Shown piece by piece: positions 63,794-64,000 of a stretch of 64,000 nt of DNA (positions are counted from its first letter, which is position 1; each line of letters begins with the position of its first letter). The position numbers were made by a program, and so were the translations under genes. Below the pieces are notes generated by a model that was not told the DNA's origin, did not search any database, and was given only the letters and a program-made list of their open reading frames with translations. Source of the stretch: UBA7446 sp038143535 (lineage in GTDB: Bacteria > Bacteroidota > Bacteroidia > Flavobacteriales > Flavobacteriaceae); NCBI GenBank assembly GCA_038143535.1, contig JAYQMD010000001.1, forward strand, positions 1,426,001 to 1,490,000, given 5' to 3'.

Positions 63794-64000
63794 TTACCCT
63801 TTTAGATTTGCGGCTAAGTATTCTCTATTCATGCGGGCAATATTCTCAAGGGAAATCCCTTTAGGACATTCCACTTCGCAAGCACCAGTGTTGGTACAGT
63901 TTCCAAAGCCCTCTTCATCCATTTGCTTAACCATGTTTAACACACGATCGGTAGCTTCTACTTGTCCCTGAGGCAGTAGGGCATATTGAGATACTTTGGC
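63794..64000 (-). CDS. sdhB: Succinate dehydrogenase iron-sulfur subunit, partial (C-terminus)
   Basis: The last 68 codons read from the window edge. The C-terminal ferredoxin-type cluster motif is seen in CTNTGACEVECPKGISLENIARM, with YALLPQGQVEATDRVLNM before it. It is the iron-sulfur subunit of succinate dehydrogenase or fumarate reductase, linking succinate oxidation to the menaquinone pool. The N-terminal domain lies outside the window. A candidate tiny gene follows it. Confidence 0.95.
   Translation of the reverse strand, partial: AKVSQYALLPQGQVEATDRVLNMVKQMDEEGFGNCTNTGACEVECPKGISLENIARMNREYLAANLKG

Overview
The window reads as a slice of chromosomal core genome from a gliding or T9SS-bearing member of the Flavobacteriaceae (Bacteroidota). 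The evidence is a full-length SprA, flavobacterial-type TonB, DUF4270 and DUF2723 proteins, an Alternative Complex III (act) operon feeding a caa3-type oxidase, and recurrent TAnnTTTG promoter elements with little sign of Shine-Dalgarno sequences. I see no insertion sequence, phage, CRISPR array, rRNA or obvious genomic island.

Layout. 1-4155 (minus): two cytochrome oxidase subunit III genes (the first cut by the window edge), heme O synthase, a decayed tonB copy beside an intact tonB, and gcvH. 4190-16330 (minus): sprA, ruvA, maeB, queG and ruvB, mostly overlapping or closely spaced. 16351-27513 (minus): a respiratory operon running actA-actB-actC-actD-actE-actF-coxB-coxA, with a promoter upstream of actA and an intrinsic terminator after coxA. 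actB is split by an apparent one-base frameshift. 27661-28058 (plus): a small SPOR protein. 28060-32582 (minus): rimP-nusA-infB behind a short leader with a terminator-like hairpin. 32691-32897 (minus): a self-contained tRNA-Gln(TTG) unit.

32938-50863 is mostly plus strand: a DUF2723 membrane protein, polA, rplM-rpsI, rpsB-tsf, a carboxypeptidase-regulatory-like protein, pyrH-frr, an MMPL/RND transporter, asnS and rpoN. A thioredoxin-fold gene lacking CXXC lies on the minus strand. 50860-53767 (minus): a probable decayed membrane-protein gene, then a DUF4270 lipoprotein and a short glycogen-synthase-like protein. 53816-57344 (plus): panC, panD, a UPF0104 membrane protein and radA. 57341-64000: an aldo/keto reductase, exonuclease III, a small secreted protein, glyS, a decayed comF, an Ig-like lipoprotein, a candidate 36-residue protein, and the 3' end of sdhB at the window edge.

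Working together: the act and cox genes form an electron path from menaquinol through Alternative Complex III and its fused cytochromes to oxygen, with heme O synthase supplying the oxidase cofactor pathway. SprA is the outer-membrane translocon of the type IX secretion system. The translation block (rimP, nusA, infB, L13, S9, S2, EF-Ts, RRF, AsnRS, GlyRS, tRNA-Gln) is ordinary housekeeping.

I did not find a convincing undescribed multi-gene system. The points worth a second look are the interrupted genes (actB, tonB copy, comF, and a cryptic membrane protein after rpoN), the rimP leader hairpin, promoters that abut start codons, an unusual charged tail on ribosomal protein S2, and a possible tiny gene beside sdhB.
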